16,565 nt of DNA from Saksenaea vasiformis B4078 (Eukaryota; Mucoromycota; Mucoromycetes; Mucorales; Saksenaeaceae), in the NCBI GenBank assembly GCA_000697055.1, contig JNDT01001585.1:1-16565 (forward strand). Reading direction: 5' to 3'. The first letter of the stretch is position 1. Every line of letters starts with the position of its first letter. The notes under the pieces were generated by a model, which was not told the DNA's origin, made no database searches, and saw only the letters and a program-made list of their open reading frames with translations. The translations under genes were made by a program, and so were the position numbers. Below, piece by piece: positions 1 to 8,244 of the stretch.

Positions 1-627
1 CGATCTTTTCGATAGCGTACAGATCTATTATGCCGAGATTAGTGTCATGCATTTTCAATCGATCAATGCTAACTTACATCCACCATGTTCGTCCTTCCGC
101 AACGGCTCGAAGTGATCAATCGCCGTGGTCCAAAGGCTTCGTTCCCATGATGGCTACAAAATAAAGGCATGGATACTTGACCACCTCCCTGCATGTACAC
201 ACTTACGGTTTGGGTGGTGTTGATGTGTAAGGGCCTGTACTGAACAAATCTGAATGCCGCTCTCCAAAATTCTCGAGTAGCAATTGGTGGAAATGTGAAG
301 TTTCCGTCGTCGTGTCCCTCTTCCGCCCAGCGACGGACGTGTAGGTTTGCCAGGTTCAAAGCGTCACGTCGAAGGACGTGATATTGCTCGGCGATGTGCC
401 GGAAACGTTGCTACATGAAATATATGATTAAGCAATGGATGTATCGTAGTTTGACTCACCCTTAGATGGCCAAACTGTGGCCTGAGAAAATTGGATACTT
501 TTATTTTTCTTGTAACCCGCTGAAAGCGTCCTCGATCCCGTGGCAAAATCGAGTGCCTGTAGCGTTGCCTCTGCCGTTGTGCGGGCGGGCCTACTTCTTC
601 TTCTTCTTCCTCGACAATAGGTTCCAT
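1..627 (-). CDS. Unrecognised spliced gene, 5' part only (runs off the left edge)
   Basis: I do not recognise this protein. Three exons fit together: 627-460, 410-78 and 24-1. The introns are 49 bp (GTGAGT...TAG) and 53 bp (GTAAGT...TAG, with a CTAAT branch-like site); both are phase 0 and the frame stays open across both joins to the window edge. The chosen ATG (627-625) opens a 175-residue partial protein: an acidic run of six Glu after MEPIV, then a basic Arg/Gln-rich stretch (residues about 16-45), then a probable helical segment containing LNLANLHVRRW (about residues 74-84) and a Gly-rich SVYMQGGGQ stretch. An in-frame ATG at 744 would add residues encoded by the upstream minisatellite; I prefer 627 because the upstream part is repeat-derived and pyrimidine-rich. 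It could be a host gene or the N-terminal region of a mobile-element protein. Its 3' end and any catalytic domain lie outside the window. Confidence 0.55.
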
Positions 628-633
628 AAAAAT

Positions 634-724
634 AAGTAAAAAGTGGATAGAAGGGTAGAGAAGTAAAAAGTGGATAGAAGGGTAGAGAAGTAAAAAGTGG
701 ATAGGAGGGTAGAGAAGTAAAAAG
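634..724. repeat. 27-bp minisatellite, 3.4 copies
   Basis: Three tandem 27-bp units (634-660, 661-687, 688-714) plus a 10-bp partial unit; the first two are identical and the third differs by one base. Each unit contains AAGTAAAAAG and GGGTAGAG. It ends about 7 bp upstream of the ATG of the left-edge gene, so on that gene's strand it is a CT-rich leader or promoter tract. Because 27 is a multiple of three it would also read as a repeated 9-residue hydrophobic unit (LLLYPSIHF) if translation began at 744. Confidence 0.95.
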
Positions 725-744
725 CTGTTTTGGAATGTGGTCAT

Positions 745-1379
745 TATGTGTTTTCATTGTTGTCATTCAAAATTAATCATGAGGTTTCTTTGTTCTTCTA
801 CAATGCTCAATATCAGGTCATGATCCTGTTTCGCAGATAAACTAGCCACATGTGCGCAACTTGTTCTTTGTTTTACTGCCGCATGAAGAGGCAGCATATG
901 CAGGATCAAGGAGGTGGACGTAACCAGCACGGACATAGTTCATTCAAATGGCAGCAAGGACATTGGATGCGAGCTCCCTGAGAGTTACTTGCTTTGAACA
1001 CGCACGAGATAATGTTCAGACCATACACAAACAACAGTGTATCCCTCCTTTTCTTTCACTGTGAGTGTCTAGACTTTTTGCAGGTGCTACTTTTGACGCT
1101 CTCTTATGTCGCTCACTTTATTTGGGATTCAAAATAAGATAGCTTTGTTGCGCAACTACTTAGAAAATACCTGGTCACTCAAAACGTGTATCAGTCCTCC
1201 ATATTTTGAAGAATAACTCACGAAAAAAAGGCTGCAAAAAAAGAACCAAAACTCATTTATGGATGAAGGATCAGTAGGATTGATAGATAAAGAAACAAGT
1301 AAGCAACACAGTCTATGCTCAAACTAATCCCGCGGTAGAAATCAGAATCATATTTACGGCAGTTACCAATTATTGGATG
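745..1379. other. Intergenic stretch, no gene seen
   Basis: No reading frame with recognisable similarity on either strand, and no tRNA-like fold was noticed. It lies between the divergent left-edge gene and the MULE remnant and should hold the former's promoter. The right-hand part (after about 1250) may be further decayed N-terminal MULE sequence, but I could not align it. Confidence 0.5.
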
Positions 1380-2535
1380 GCAATGACTCTGACAATGACT
1401 GAAAAGTATGTCGGGATACGATAGACACAACCCTTGATGCAACGGCTGACGTTCCTGAGGGATCACTACGACCTTGAATCGTTCACAATGATGATTGATT
1501 GCAGCATCGCCAAGTACACTGTCATCTCTATCGCCTTCCCAAACACCATCACCCTCATTGTATTTGTTCCATGTGGCTCGTGCATGGATGAAACATATCC
1601 GCAAATGAGCGAAGGTTGACGCTGTGTAACCGGAAAATAAAAAAGCGCACCGACAAATTATTACTCCCTTGAAGTCGCTAATGTGAGAACGGGATCCTTC
1701 GTGTGCCATGGAATAAAGGACAACGTTTATTGCAGATAATCAGCAACACACATCTTTCTCGCAATAATTTGACGAAGATTAAAAACTGGTGCGCAGCTTT
1801 CCAACCGCAAATTTTTACGAACATGGAAACAAACAACTACGTGGAAAGCTGGCACAATCAACTCAAGACGACATACCTTGGAAGAAAACGCAACAGAAGA
1901 GTAGATCGCTTGATCTATATCTTGACGCATGATGTAGAGTTTGACTTCAAGATGACCACAGCACGCGTAAGGGCAAATGTCGGAAGAATGGGGCCCGCAG
2001 AAAGAGAGAGAAGACGACGAGAGATTGCAGCTGCCCAGATACCTAGTGCTGTAGTTGATGATATGGTCGCGGGTCATACTGTCAGATCATTCACACAGGA
2101 GGGCGTGGCATATAATATTTCTGTCGAAAATTCGAACATGACAGCATGCACCTGCAGAGACTTCGTCTGGCGCCAAGTAGCATGCAAACATATGTATCTC
2201 CTCCAGCGTGCCAATCCCAACCTAAACGTCCTTCAAGGTATTGTAGAAAACTACTTGCATGCAGCTTCTAACGCGTAATGCTGTTAATAGTGTCTACTTA
2301 CTCACATGTGACATCAACTGTTCCAGTTCAAAACACGGAAGATGGCAAAATGGACTTCGCGTCACAGAAGACAGTCTTGGAACAGAGAACGCGAAACTTC
2401 CTGCAAGAGTTCCAAAGCTGTGAAGAATGCTCGCCTGAAAAATTCCTGGAGATAAAGGACTATTTTGATGCTATGGAGTATGCTTGGAGCAAAGAAGAAG
2501 TGTCTCCCAATACGAATTTGTCAACCCAAAGATAA
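1380..2535 (+). pseudogene. MULE transposase remnant with SWIM zinc finger
   Basis: C-terminal half of a Mutator-like transposase, the DDE enzyme that cuts and pastes MULE elements. About 1434-1565 encodes LRDHYDLES...MMIDCSIAKY...AFPNT, matching the part of the MULE domain around the second catalytic Asp. Near 1565 the homology jumps to another frame (HVARAWMKHIRK at 1570-1605), followed by TGA and further stops (AHRQII...LKSLM). From about 1706 the homology runs in a third, uninterrupted frame to 2275: FTNMETNNYVESWHNQLK, a basic region, and a SWIM finger with CTC then ACKH (C-x-C...C-x-H, about 2146-2190). A segment in yet another frame (2278-2535, KTVLEQRTRNFLQEF...) looks like a helical tail; its link to the transposase is inferred from position. 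The N-terminal domain and terminal repeats were not found. At least two frameshifts plus stops make the whole unit dead. Confidence 0.85.
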
Positions 2536-2692
2536 ATAAAGAAAAATGGTCACATTTCGATTTCAATGACGAATAAAAGTGGGTGACATAAGTAAATCGG
2601 AAATTTGGTCGATGCGCGTCACAGGGTCCGTGACCGGGATTGAAGAAATTGTTTTGCTTCGCGTGGCCACCCATCCTTCAAACTACAGAACT

Positions 2693-3688
2693 ATGGCTGC
2701 TGTGCTCGAGAAGGTTGCAAAGTGGGCGATCCCCGTTGGTCTTGCCGTTGGTGGTATCCAGTCGGCCATGTACGATGGTATGTCTTAATGTGACTACTTT
2801 CATATGCACTCTAATGCTGACCCCATGTCATTAGTCCAGGGCGGTTACCGTGCTGTCATTTTCGATCGTATCCAGGGTGTCAAGACCGAATCTGTTGGTG
2901 AGGGTACTCACTTTTTGATTCCTTGGCTTCAACGCGCCATCCAGTTTGATGTTCGCACCAAGCCCCGCAATATTTCCACCACCACTGGTTCCAAGGATAT
3001 GCAGATGGTCTCTTTGACCCTGCGTGTCTTGCACCGTCCCGAATTGAAGCAATTGCCTACCATTTACCAGAACCTTGGTTTGGACTACGACGAGAGAGTT
3101 CTTCCTTCCATTGGTAACGAAGTCTTGAAGGCTATTGTGGCCCAGTTCGACGCCAGCGAATTGATTACCCAGCGTGAGGTCGTCTCGGCAAAGATCCGTG
3201 AGGAATTGTACAAGCGTGCCAGAGAATTCAGAATTTCTTTGGAGGATGTCTCGATTGTAAGTGATAGAGGAAACGCGACGATGATAGCTGAGGAGCTTTA
3301 TTAGACCCACATGACCTTCGGTAAGGAGTTCACCAACGCCGTCGAACAGAAGCAGATCGCTCAGCAGGAAGCCGAACGTGCCAAGTTCATTGTCGAACGT
3401 GCAGAACAGGAGAAGCAGGCCGCTATTATTCGCGCTGAGGGTGATGCCCAGGCTGCTGAGATGATTTCCAAGTCTCTCGAGAAGGCTGGTGAAGGGTAAG
3501 TACATGAGAGAGACGCGACATTGCCGGTTAGTAACGTCTCTGCTTTGTGCATAAACAGTCTGGTTGCCTTCAGAAAGATCGAAGCATCAAAGGATATTGC
3601 TCAGACTCTGTCCAACTCCCGCAACGTTACCTACTTGCCCAGCAACCGAGAGGGCCAGGGAAACTTGCTTCTTAATGTCCCCGTTTAA
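2693..3688 (+). CDS. PHB1: Prohibitin-1, mitochondrial inner-membrane scaffold subunit
   Basis: Encodes 275 residues, the usual length for PHB1. Exons: 2693-2777, 2835-3256, 3305-3495 and 3559-3688; introns of 57, 48 and 63 bp, all GT-AG, with phases that fit exactly. The N-terminus carries a short hydrophobic anchor ([18 protein letters not shown], residues 11-28), then the PHB/SPFH domain beginning [12 protein letters not shown]. Highly typical segments follow: [55 protein letters not shown], then the coiled-coil rich in Glu/Lys/Ala and the tail [12 protein letters not shown]...NVTYLPS. In fungi Phb1 and Phb2 build a ring in the inner mitochondrial membrane that chaperones new membrane proteins and restrains the m-AAA protease. 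The sequence matches Phb1 rather than Phb2 (short N-terminus, THMTFGKEF). Codon choice is more biased (CGT, AAG, GTC, ACC) than in the flanking genes, as expected for a well expressed gene. A polyadenylation signal follows the stop. Confidence 0.97.
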
Positions 3689-3703
3689 AGCTTTTCATCC
3701 CAA

Positions 3704-3709
3704 AATAAA
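3704..3709 (+). terminator. Polyadenylation signal AATAAA of prohibitin
   Basis: Canonical AATAAA 16 bp after the prohibitin stop codon, in an A-rich context. Assigned by position and consensus only. Confidence 0.6.
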
Positions 3710-4507
3710 ATTACTAGATGTGAAACGAGATAGAATACATGGATGGATTGAGTGCTTATTGGCTATGTCAACTCGTGCCAATGGAAACGATCGACCTCAA
3801 TGCATAACTCCTGTCGCCGGACGAAACACGTGTAGGCTTGCTAATGCGATAGGACACCGTCAAGCGACCTAACTCATGTCACATTCTTGCGCACGGATAG
3901 TGGTACAACGCGTACTGAAACAAAAAGAACGTCATCTCTATGATATGTAATCGCACCATAACTTCACGAGAACTAACCAAGCGAATTGGCCTTGGCGTTG
4001 ATCCGATTTTTAGACGTATTTTCATGCTATTCGTGTATGCGAAGGTTAAAACGAATTATTTTCTATGCCTCACTTGTCGTCCTGTTTGAAACACAGGTGG
4101 TCTTCCGCCATGTGAACGGCGGATTTTTTCTCCGAGAGACAAGTTCGCAAATTGCTTTTTTGTTGCGAAACGACAGGCTTTCTCTATTAAACTTTTATCC
4201 TTGTGTATCAACTTTCTCCTCTTTAGTGCCATCTTTTCAATTGGAATTCTTGCATAGGCAACACCCCTATTCCTGTCGCAAAACCGCGCCCCAACTATTG
4301 ATGTCATGCAATGATCCATACTGACACGGATGTGGTGACAACTGAGAGAGAGTAACCGATAAAAATATGTGCAATAAAAAAAGGTCGGCTGACCTTCACG
4401 TTGCCATGTATACATGGTCTATTCACATAAAATCTAATCGACAAGCCATACCTAGATAAGCTTTCTTTCATTCTTTCCGTTCATTGTTTCCCTTTGACGA
4501 GCGTCAA
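3710..4507. other. Intergenic region between prohibitin and the MFS gene
   Basis: About 0.8 kb with no convincing coding sequence: open frames of about 110 codons occur on both strands (around 3986-4324 and 4056-4415) but show no recognisable domain or splice pattern. Near the right end lie a short hairpin (AAGGTC-GGCT-GACCTT, 4381-4396) and a perfect 14-bp palindrome (CCATGTATACATGG, 4404-4417), then a CT-rich tract (about 4460-4495) that is a likely start-site or leader region for the transporter. Confidence 0.5.
4404..4417. promoter_or_regulatory. Perfect 14-bp palindrome upstream of the MFS gene
   Basis: CCATGTATACATGG is a perfect inverted repeat centred 97 bp upstream of the transporter ATG. 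Its position and symmetry would suit a dimeric transcription-factor site, but no matching factor is known to me; the function is a guess. Confidence 0.3.
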
Positions 4508-6397
4508 ATGGATTTGAAGCCATCAGAGATTAACAACAGTGATGCAATCCATCGCTGTCAAAGCAGAGGAATAGCTGCATGGATCAACCACGTTGTCGGG
4601 GATATTTATTCGGAGGATGATCCTCGAGATCTTCCAAGCAGTCGAAAAAACATCGTGATTCTCCTTGTTGCCTTGATCGGCGTATACGGCCCCTTGGGAA
4701 GTATGATCTATTTACCTGCTCTTCTCAGTATTGTTCGCGACCTACACACATCACGCGATGCCGTCAACGGCACCGTGTCTGCCTTTGTCGTCTTTATGGG
4801 TACAGCGGTGAGTAGTCAGTAGTGCCTGGTGCCCGCTTTCTTACCTGTCCATCTTCAAGCCACTATTCTGGGCTACTTTGAGCGACCAGTACGGGCGTAA
4901 ACGAATGTACTTGCTTAGCCTCACCATAGGGATTGCTGCATCAATCATTTCTGTGTACTCAACAAATGTCGGAATGCTTATCGTTTTCCGCGCAGTTCAA
5001 TCGTGTGGCGCGAATGCTGGTCTGACGCTCGGTAGAAAAAGATGGAAGAATGAAAATCTGTCTAATATCCCATAACTTATAGGAGCGGGTGTCATTGCCG
5101 ATATGATTGAGGTAGAACGACGTGGAGTGGCCTACGGTCTCTTCTATATAGGACCTCTAGTCGGACCTGTACTTGGTAAGAAAGGAACATAGTACGCTAT
5201 TCTCATCGCGTTTCACAGGACCTACCATCGGAGGTACATACTCTTTCTTTCCATTGGAATCAAGTGATTTATTGTATATTAGGGTTCCTTTGCCAGTATT
5301 TTGGATGGAAGGCGACATTTTATTTTATGGCGGCGCTGGGGAACGTATATTGCCGCTGCCAAAATCTAACTTTCATTAAAACATCTTACAGGCGGCACTT
5401 TACTTGCCCTTGCGACATTATTTCTTCCTGAAACATTACGAAAGGAGAAAAGATGGGGCTCGGACAGTAGATCGACGTTGCAAAAGCTAGATAGTAACTT
5501 TCGTCCATTGGTTCAGATGCTAAGAGATCCCACCGTCGTGCTGATCACGTTGCACAATTCCGTGATCTTTGGGTGTCTTTATCTGCTGGTAGGACTTGTG
5601 ATGCCTTTTCGGTGGAGGACAAACGCTTACCCGGCCTAGAATCCCACGATCACATATACATTCCAGATCCTGTACCGCTATAATGAATGGCAAGTTGGTC
5701 TATGCTATCTCGGATTTGGTATAGGCCTAATGATTGGATCTCTGCTGAGTGGCTGGCATTCCGATTGCGTTTTACGGAAATTACGTGCAAACAGGGCGAA
5801 TGCAGCTCCTGAAATGAGACTACGATCAGCTTTTCCTTCCTTCGTCTTTATTCCGATTGGATTCTTAATTTATGGATGGACAACCCAGGAGAAAATTGAA
5901 GTCTATGGACCACTGATTGGCCTGTTTATTTGTAGGTCCTTTGCTCTCGTCATAGAAGATTTACATAATACTTCTAATTTTCCTTAGATGCTCTTGGGCA
6001 AATGTGGGCATTCACACCAACCTCAGTGTATCTTGTAGATTCCAAACCAGGCAAGCTCAAATGTGACATTCTCCTCTCCCTCCCCCCTTTCCCCTTTCTT
6101 TTCACTCACTCACACCCATTATTGACAGGCTACTCTGCTACTGCGGTGGGTATTACCAATTGTGTGCGAAGTATATTTGGTGCAGTCACCGCCGCTGTAT
6201 CGAGCAACGCGCTGCAAACACTAGGACCAGGTGTACTTTACTCTATTTTGGCAGCTGTAAATGTAGCCAATATCTCGTTTCTTGTTCTATGCATGTGTTT
6301 CGGCGAGAAATGGAGGACAGCATTTGAAGCAAAATGCGTAACCCATAAAGCGAGTTCGGCTTTAGAAGATGAACATCACAACCATAGCGTTGCATAG
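4508..6397 (+). CDS. MFS transporter, DHA1-type drug:H+ antiporter family, 485 residues
   Basis: Twelve-helix major facilitator protein of the plasma or vacuolar membrane; substrate unknown. Exons: 4508-4807, 4860-5031, 5083-5175, 5219-5233, 5283-5339, 5392-5588, 5640-5931, 5988-6050 and 6129-6397, summing to 1458 bp with all phases matching. The N-terminus (about residues 1-47) is cytosolic. TM1 starts at IVILLVALIGVYGPLGS; motif A in loop 2-3 reads LSDQYGRKRMYLL (residues 107-119); the antiporter motif C region reads GLFYIGPLVGPVLGPTIGG (176-194), the hallmark of H+-driven exporters. The tail is hydrophilic and His/Glu-rich. Start: the ATG at 4508 is the first in frame and leaves about 47 residues before TM1. 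Oddities: the 51-52 bp intron at 5340-5391 begins GG instead of GT, exon 4 is only 15 bp, and the last intron (6051-6128) is GC-AG, 78 bp and free of in-frame stops. Unless the GG donor is spliced, the gene is a recent pseudogene. Confidence 0.9.
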
Positions 6398-6469
6398 AAT
6401 TTACTTTGGTTTTTTTTTCTTTGCAATATGTTTTCTAACGTTGCTTACTGCTCTTTAAAATACAAACTA

Positions 6470-7853
6470 TCAATCCGTCTCCACCACCAAAGGCGCGTCT
6501 TCTTCGTCCTCTTCCTCGTCATCGTACTCGGGAATACACCATTTAAACCGTGTTTGAAGGAAAATCTTCAGTTCTCTGAATCGTGTCATTAGTGAGATCT
6601 CCGTCTCTGGAATATTTTTATACAAGGACTAAAAACGAATTTCATGCCATTAGTTGTGTTCTTTGAACCATATGGTTTGTACCTTGAGCATTGTTTCAAG
6701 GAAATTGTTTTCTGTCAAAATATCATGGTAGAAGTCATCAGGACATTCGTCAAGCTGACACTCCAGTGTATCTATTAGCATAATATTTTAGTACCGACCC
6801 TTTGCAAAAAAAAAAAAAAGTACCAATGAAATCGATGAATAAGACGGGATTTTCCTCTGTTAATGATGGACTGGAGCATAACAAATTTACTAATTGCTTC
6901 CATTGGTTGAATCCCGAGAAATTCTGAGCCATTAGCAGACATACAAAGGCTAATTGCAGTTCCCCCAGAAGTAGTTCATGATCTACCGGAATTAGGTTAA
7001 CTAGGAATCATGCTCTTCTGCAACGTACCACCGCGGTAGACGCGTGTGAGGAGATCTTTCGCCAGCCATGACTTGTCCAAGCTCCATCGTGTGATTTCCT
7101 GTCCCGTTGCTCCCTTTGGGAATGATTGCCGCAGATCAAATGGTGTGAATTCCATGCCTTCCTCTTTTTCAACTTGACGTCCAGCGCGTTTATCTTTCAC
7201 CGAGAGCACATCTTCATCCATGGATTTCGACGGCAAGTGAGAAACGCGTCCATTGTTGGGAAGTATGCGTTTGACAGTGCCGGGCGTAATGTGATTTGTC
7301 AGCTTTTTCCAGCGTTCGTAGTATGTTGCTGGTACGAAAGGATAAGGCCCCATGTTGCGGTCAAAATCACGAATATCTGGTATAAATGAAATCAGTTGGC
7401 GTCGTCCTACGTGTGCAATCCACCGAACTTATTCGATAACGTTCCACTTGATCAGGATCCAACTCTGTCTCGTCTCGCAGGTCCTCTGTCTGCGGATTCC
7501 ATTCTCGGACAGTCACCTAGATAGACGAATGCTTAGTGAGAAGAGGGAAACCATATTGAAACCTGCCTCTTTCGCTTCGAAGTACTTGAAGAAACCAGTT
7601 CTTATTCCTTGCATTCCCTCTTTGCTTGTAGCACTGCAAATGTATTCATTAGTGCACTGATTCACAAATCGACAAGTACGATCTACGAGAAATAGACAAA
7701 GTGAAGTCCCGGTGGAATGAGTTTGACGCCTTTAAACAATGGACCTATTGTCCAAGCATTGTAATCGATGCCAAATTCGAGATTAGGTGGAGCATTCAGG
7801 AAAAGAAGACATGCGCCTTTGTCAAATAGAGCATTCGCTGTCTCTTGATCCAT
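6470..7853 (-). CDS. AAR2: AAR2, U5 snRNP assembly factor
   Basis: Encodes 358 residues (human AAR2 is 384). Exons from 5' to 3': 7853-7687, 7633-7567, 7516-7429, 7376-7029, 6982-6824, 6771-6683 and 6628-6470; introns 53, 50, 52, 46, 52 and 54 bp, all phases consistent. Aar2 binds Prp8 during cytoplasmic assembly of the U5 snRNP and blocks premature binding of Brr2. N-terminal beta domain: MDQETANALFDKGACLLFL then LEFGIDYNAWTIGPLFKGVK and IPPGLHF, which is the family signature. The middle holds MGPYPF...WKKLTNHI and FPKGATGQEITR; the C-terminal helical domain has GELQLAFVCLLMAQNFSGF and WKQLVNLLCSS, ending in an acidic tail (DDEEEDEEDAP). The ATG at 7853 aligns with the human start; an upstream GTG is not needed. 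Intron 2 uses a GC donor (AG|GCAGGT) and intron 5 begins GTAC followed by a long T run. The 3' end converges on the MFS gene with 72 bp between stops. Confidence 0.96.
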
Positions 7854-8132
7854 CGAGAAAACAGAAGGAAATGGCACTTGCTGTTCGCGACGCTTGAACT
7901 CCGCTTATGCGATCGGTCGGTCATCAATGAAACCGTGTCATCGACCAGTCAATACGGTAGATTTATCTCTCACTCATATCATTTTGACGTGTTTAACGAG
8001 AGTGGATTTGCATGTATTCATATCATGTCCGTATCATGCGTCAGTGACAAACTTCTTTATCCAACGTCAAAAACATGGTTTCAGGGCGTGATGAGTGTTT
8101 AGGGAGCCATTTCTTTCCTTTAACGACGCATA
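7854..8132. other. AAR2 upstream region up to the Tc1 insertion
   Basis: Only about 280 bp separate the AAR2 start codon from the left end of the Tc1 element, so the AAR2 promoter must lie here or has been pushed apart by the insertion. Open frames on the plus strand in this stretch have no recognisable content. No clear TATA box was seen for the minus strand. Confidence 0.4.
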
Positions 8133-8177
8133 CACTGCGAGGAAAAAAAATGTGCATGCAATTGAATAAACTCCGCA
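8133..8177 (+). repeat. Left terminal inverted repeat of the Tc1 element
   Basis: 45 bp starting CACTGCGAGG, with an eight-A run and an internal TGTGCATGCA. Compared with the right end it shows two substitutions and one A-run length difference. Confidence 0.95.
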
Positions 8178-8225
8178 ATCTGTAGCTTAATATCTCAAAA
8201 GTTTTTGTACTTTTTTCCCTCTTAT

Positions 8226-8235
8226 TATTATAAAA
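8226..8235 (+). promoter_or_regulatory. Possible TATA element of the transposase gene
   Basis: An A/T-rich TATTATAAAA-like stretch lies about 10-20 bp before the transposase ATG. This is very close to the start codon for a TATA box, so it may simply be AT-rich leader. Weak assignment. Confidence 0.25.
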
Positions 8236-8244
8236 AAGTTCTAT

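Noticed and set aside
1257..1709. 150-codon open frame on the minus strand
   Set aside because: It is antisense to the decayed MULE transposase, which has recognisable homology on the plus strand; the minus-strand product shows no domain.
2275..2326. Possible intron (GTAATG...TCCAG) linking the MULE frame to the 2278-2535 frame
   Set aside because: The join puts the downstream sequence in the wrong frame, so a frameshift in a dead element is the simpler reading.
2831..3505. 224-codon open frame on the minus strand
   Set aside because: Antisense shadow of the prohibitin exons, and it crosses the real introns; a by-product of the biased codon use of prohibitin.
3829..3834. CACGTG box as a Pho4-type phosphate-response site
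   Set aside because: It lies downstream of prohibitin, far from PHO8; a single E-box in this much sequence is expected by chance.
3564..3872. 102-codon plus-strand frame after the third prohibitin intron
   Set aside because: It is an out-of-frame reading of the last prohibitin exon and its 3' untranslated region.
4381..4396. GC-containing hairpin after an A run, resembling a bacterial terminator
   Set aside because: The stem is only 6 bp, the locus is eukaryotic and it precedes rather than follows a gene.
4056..4415. 119-codon minus-strand frame in the intergenic region
   Set aside because: No domain, no splice pattern and no codon bias; it overlaps another frame of similar length on the opposite strand, as expected by chance.
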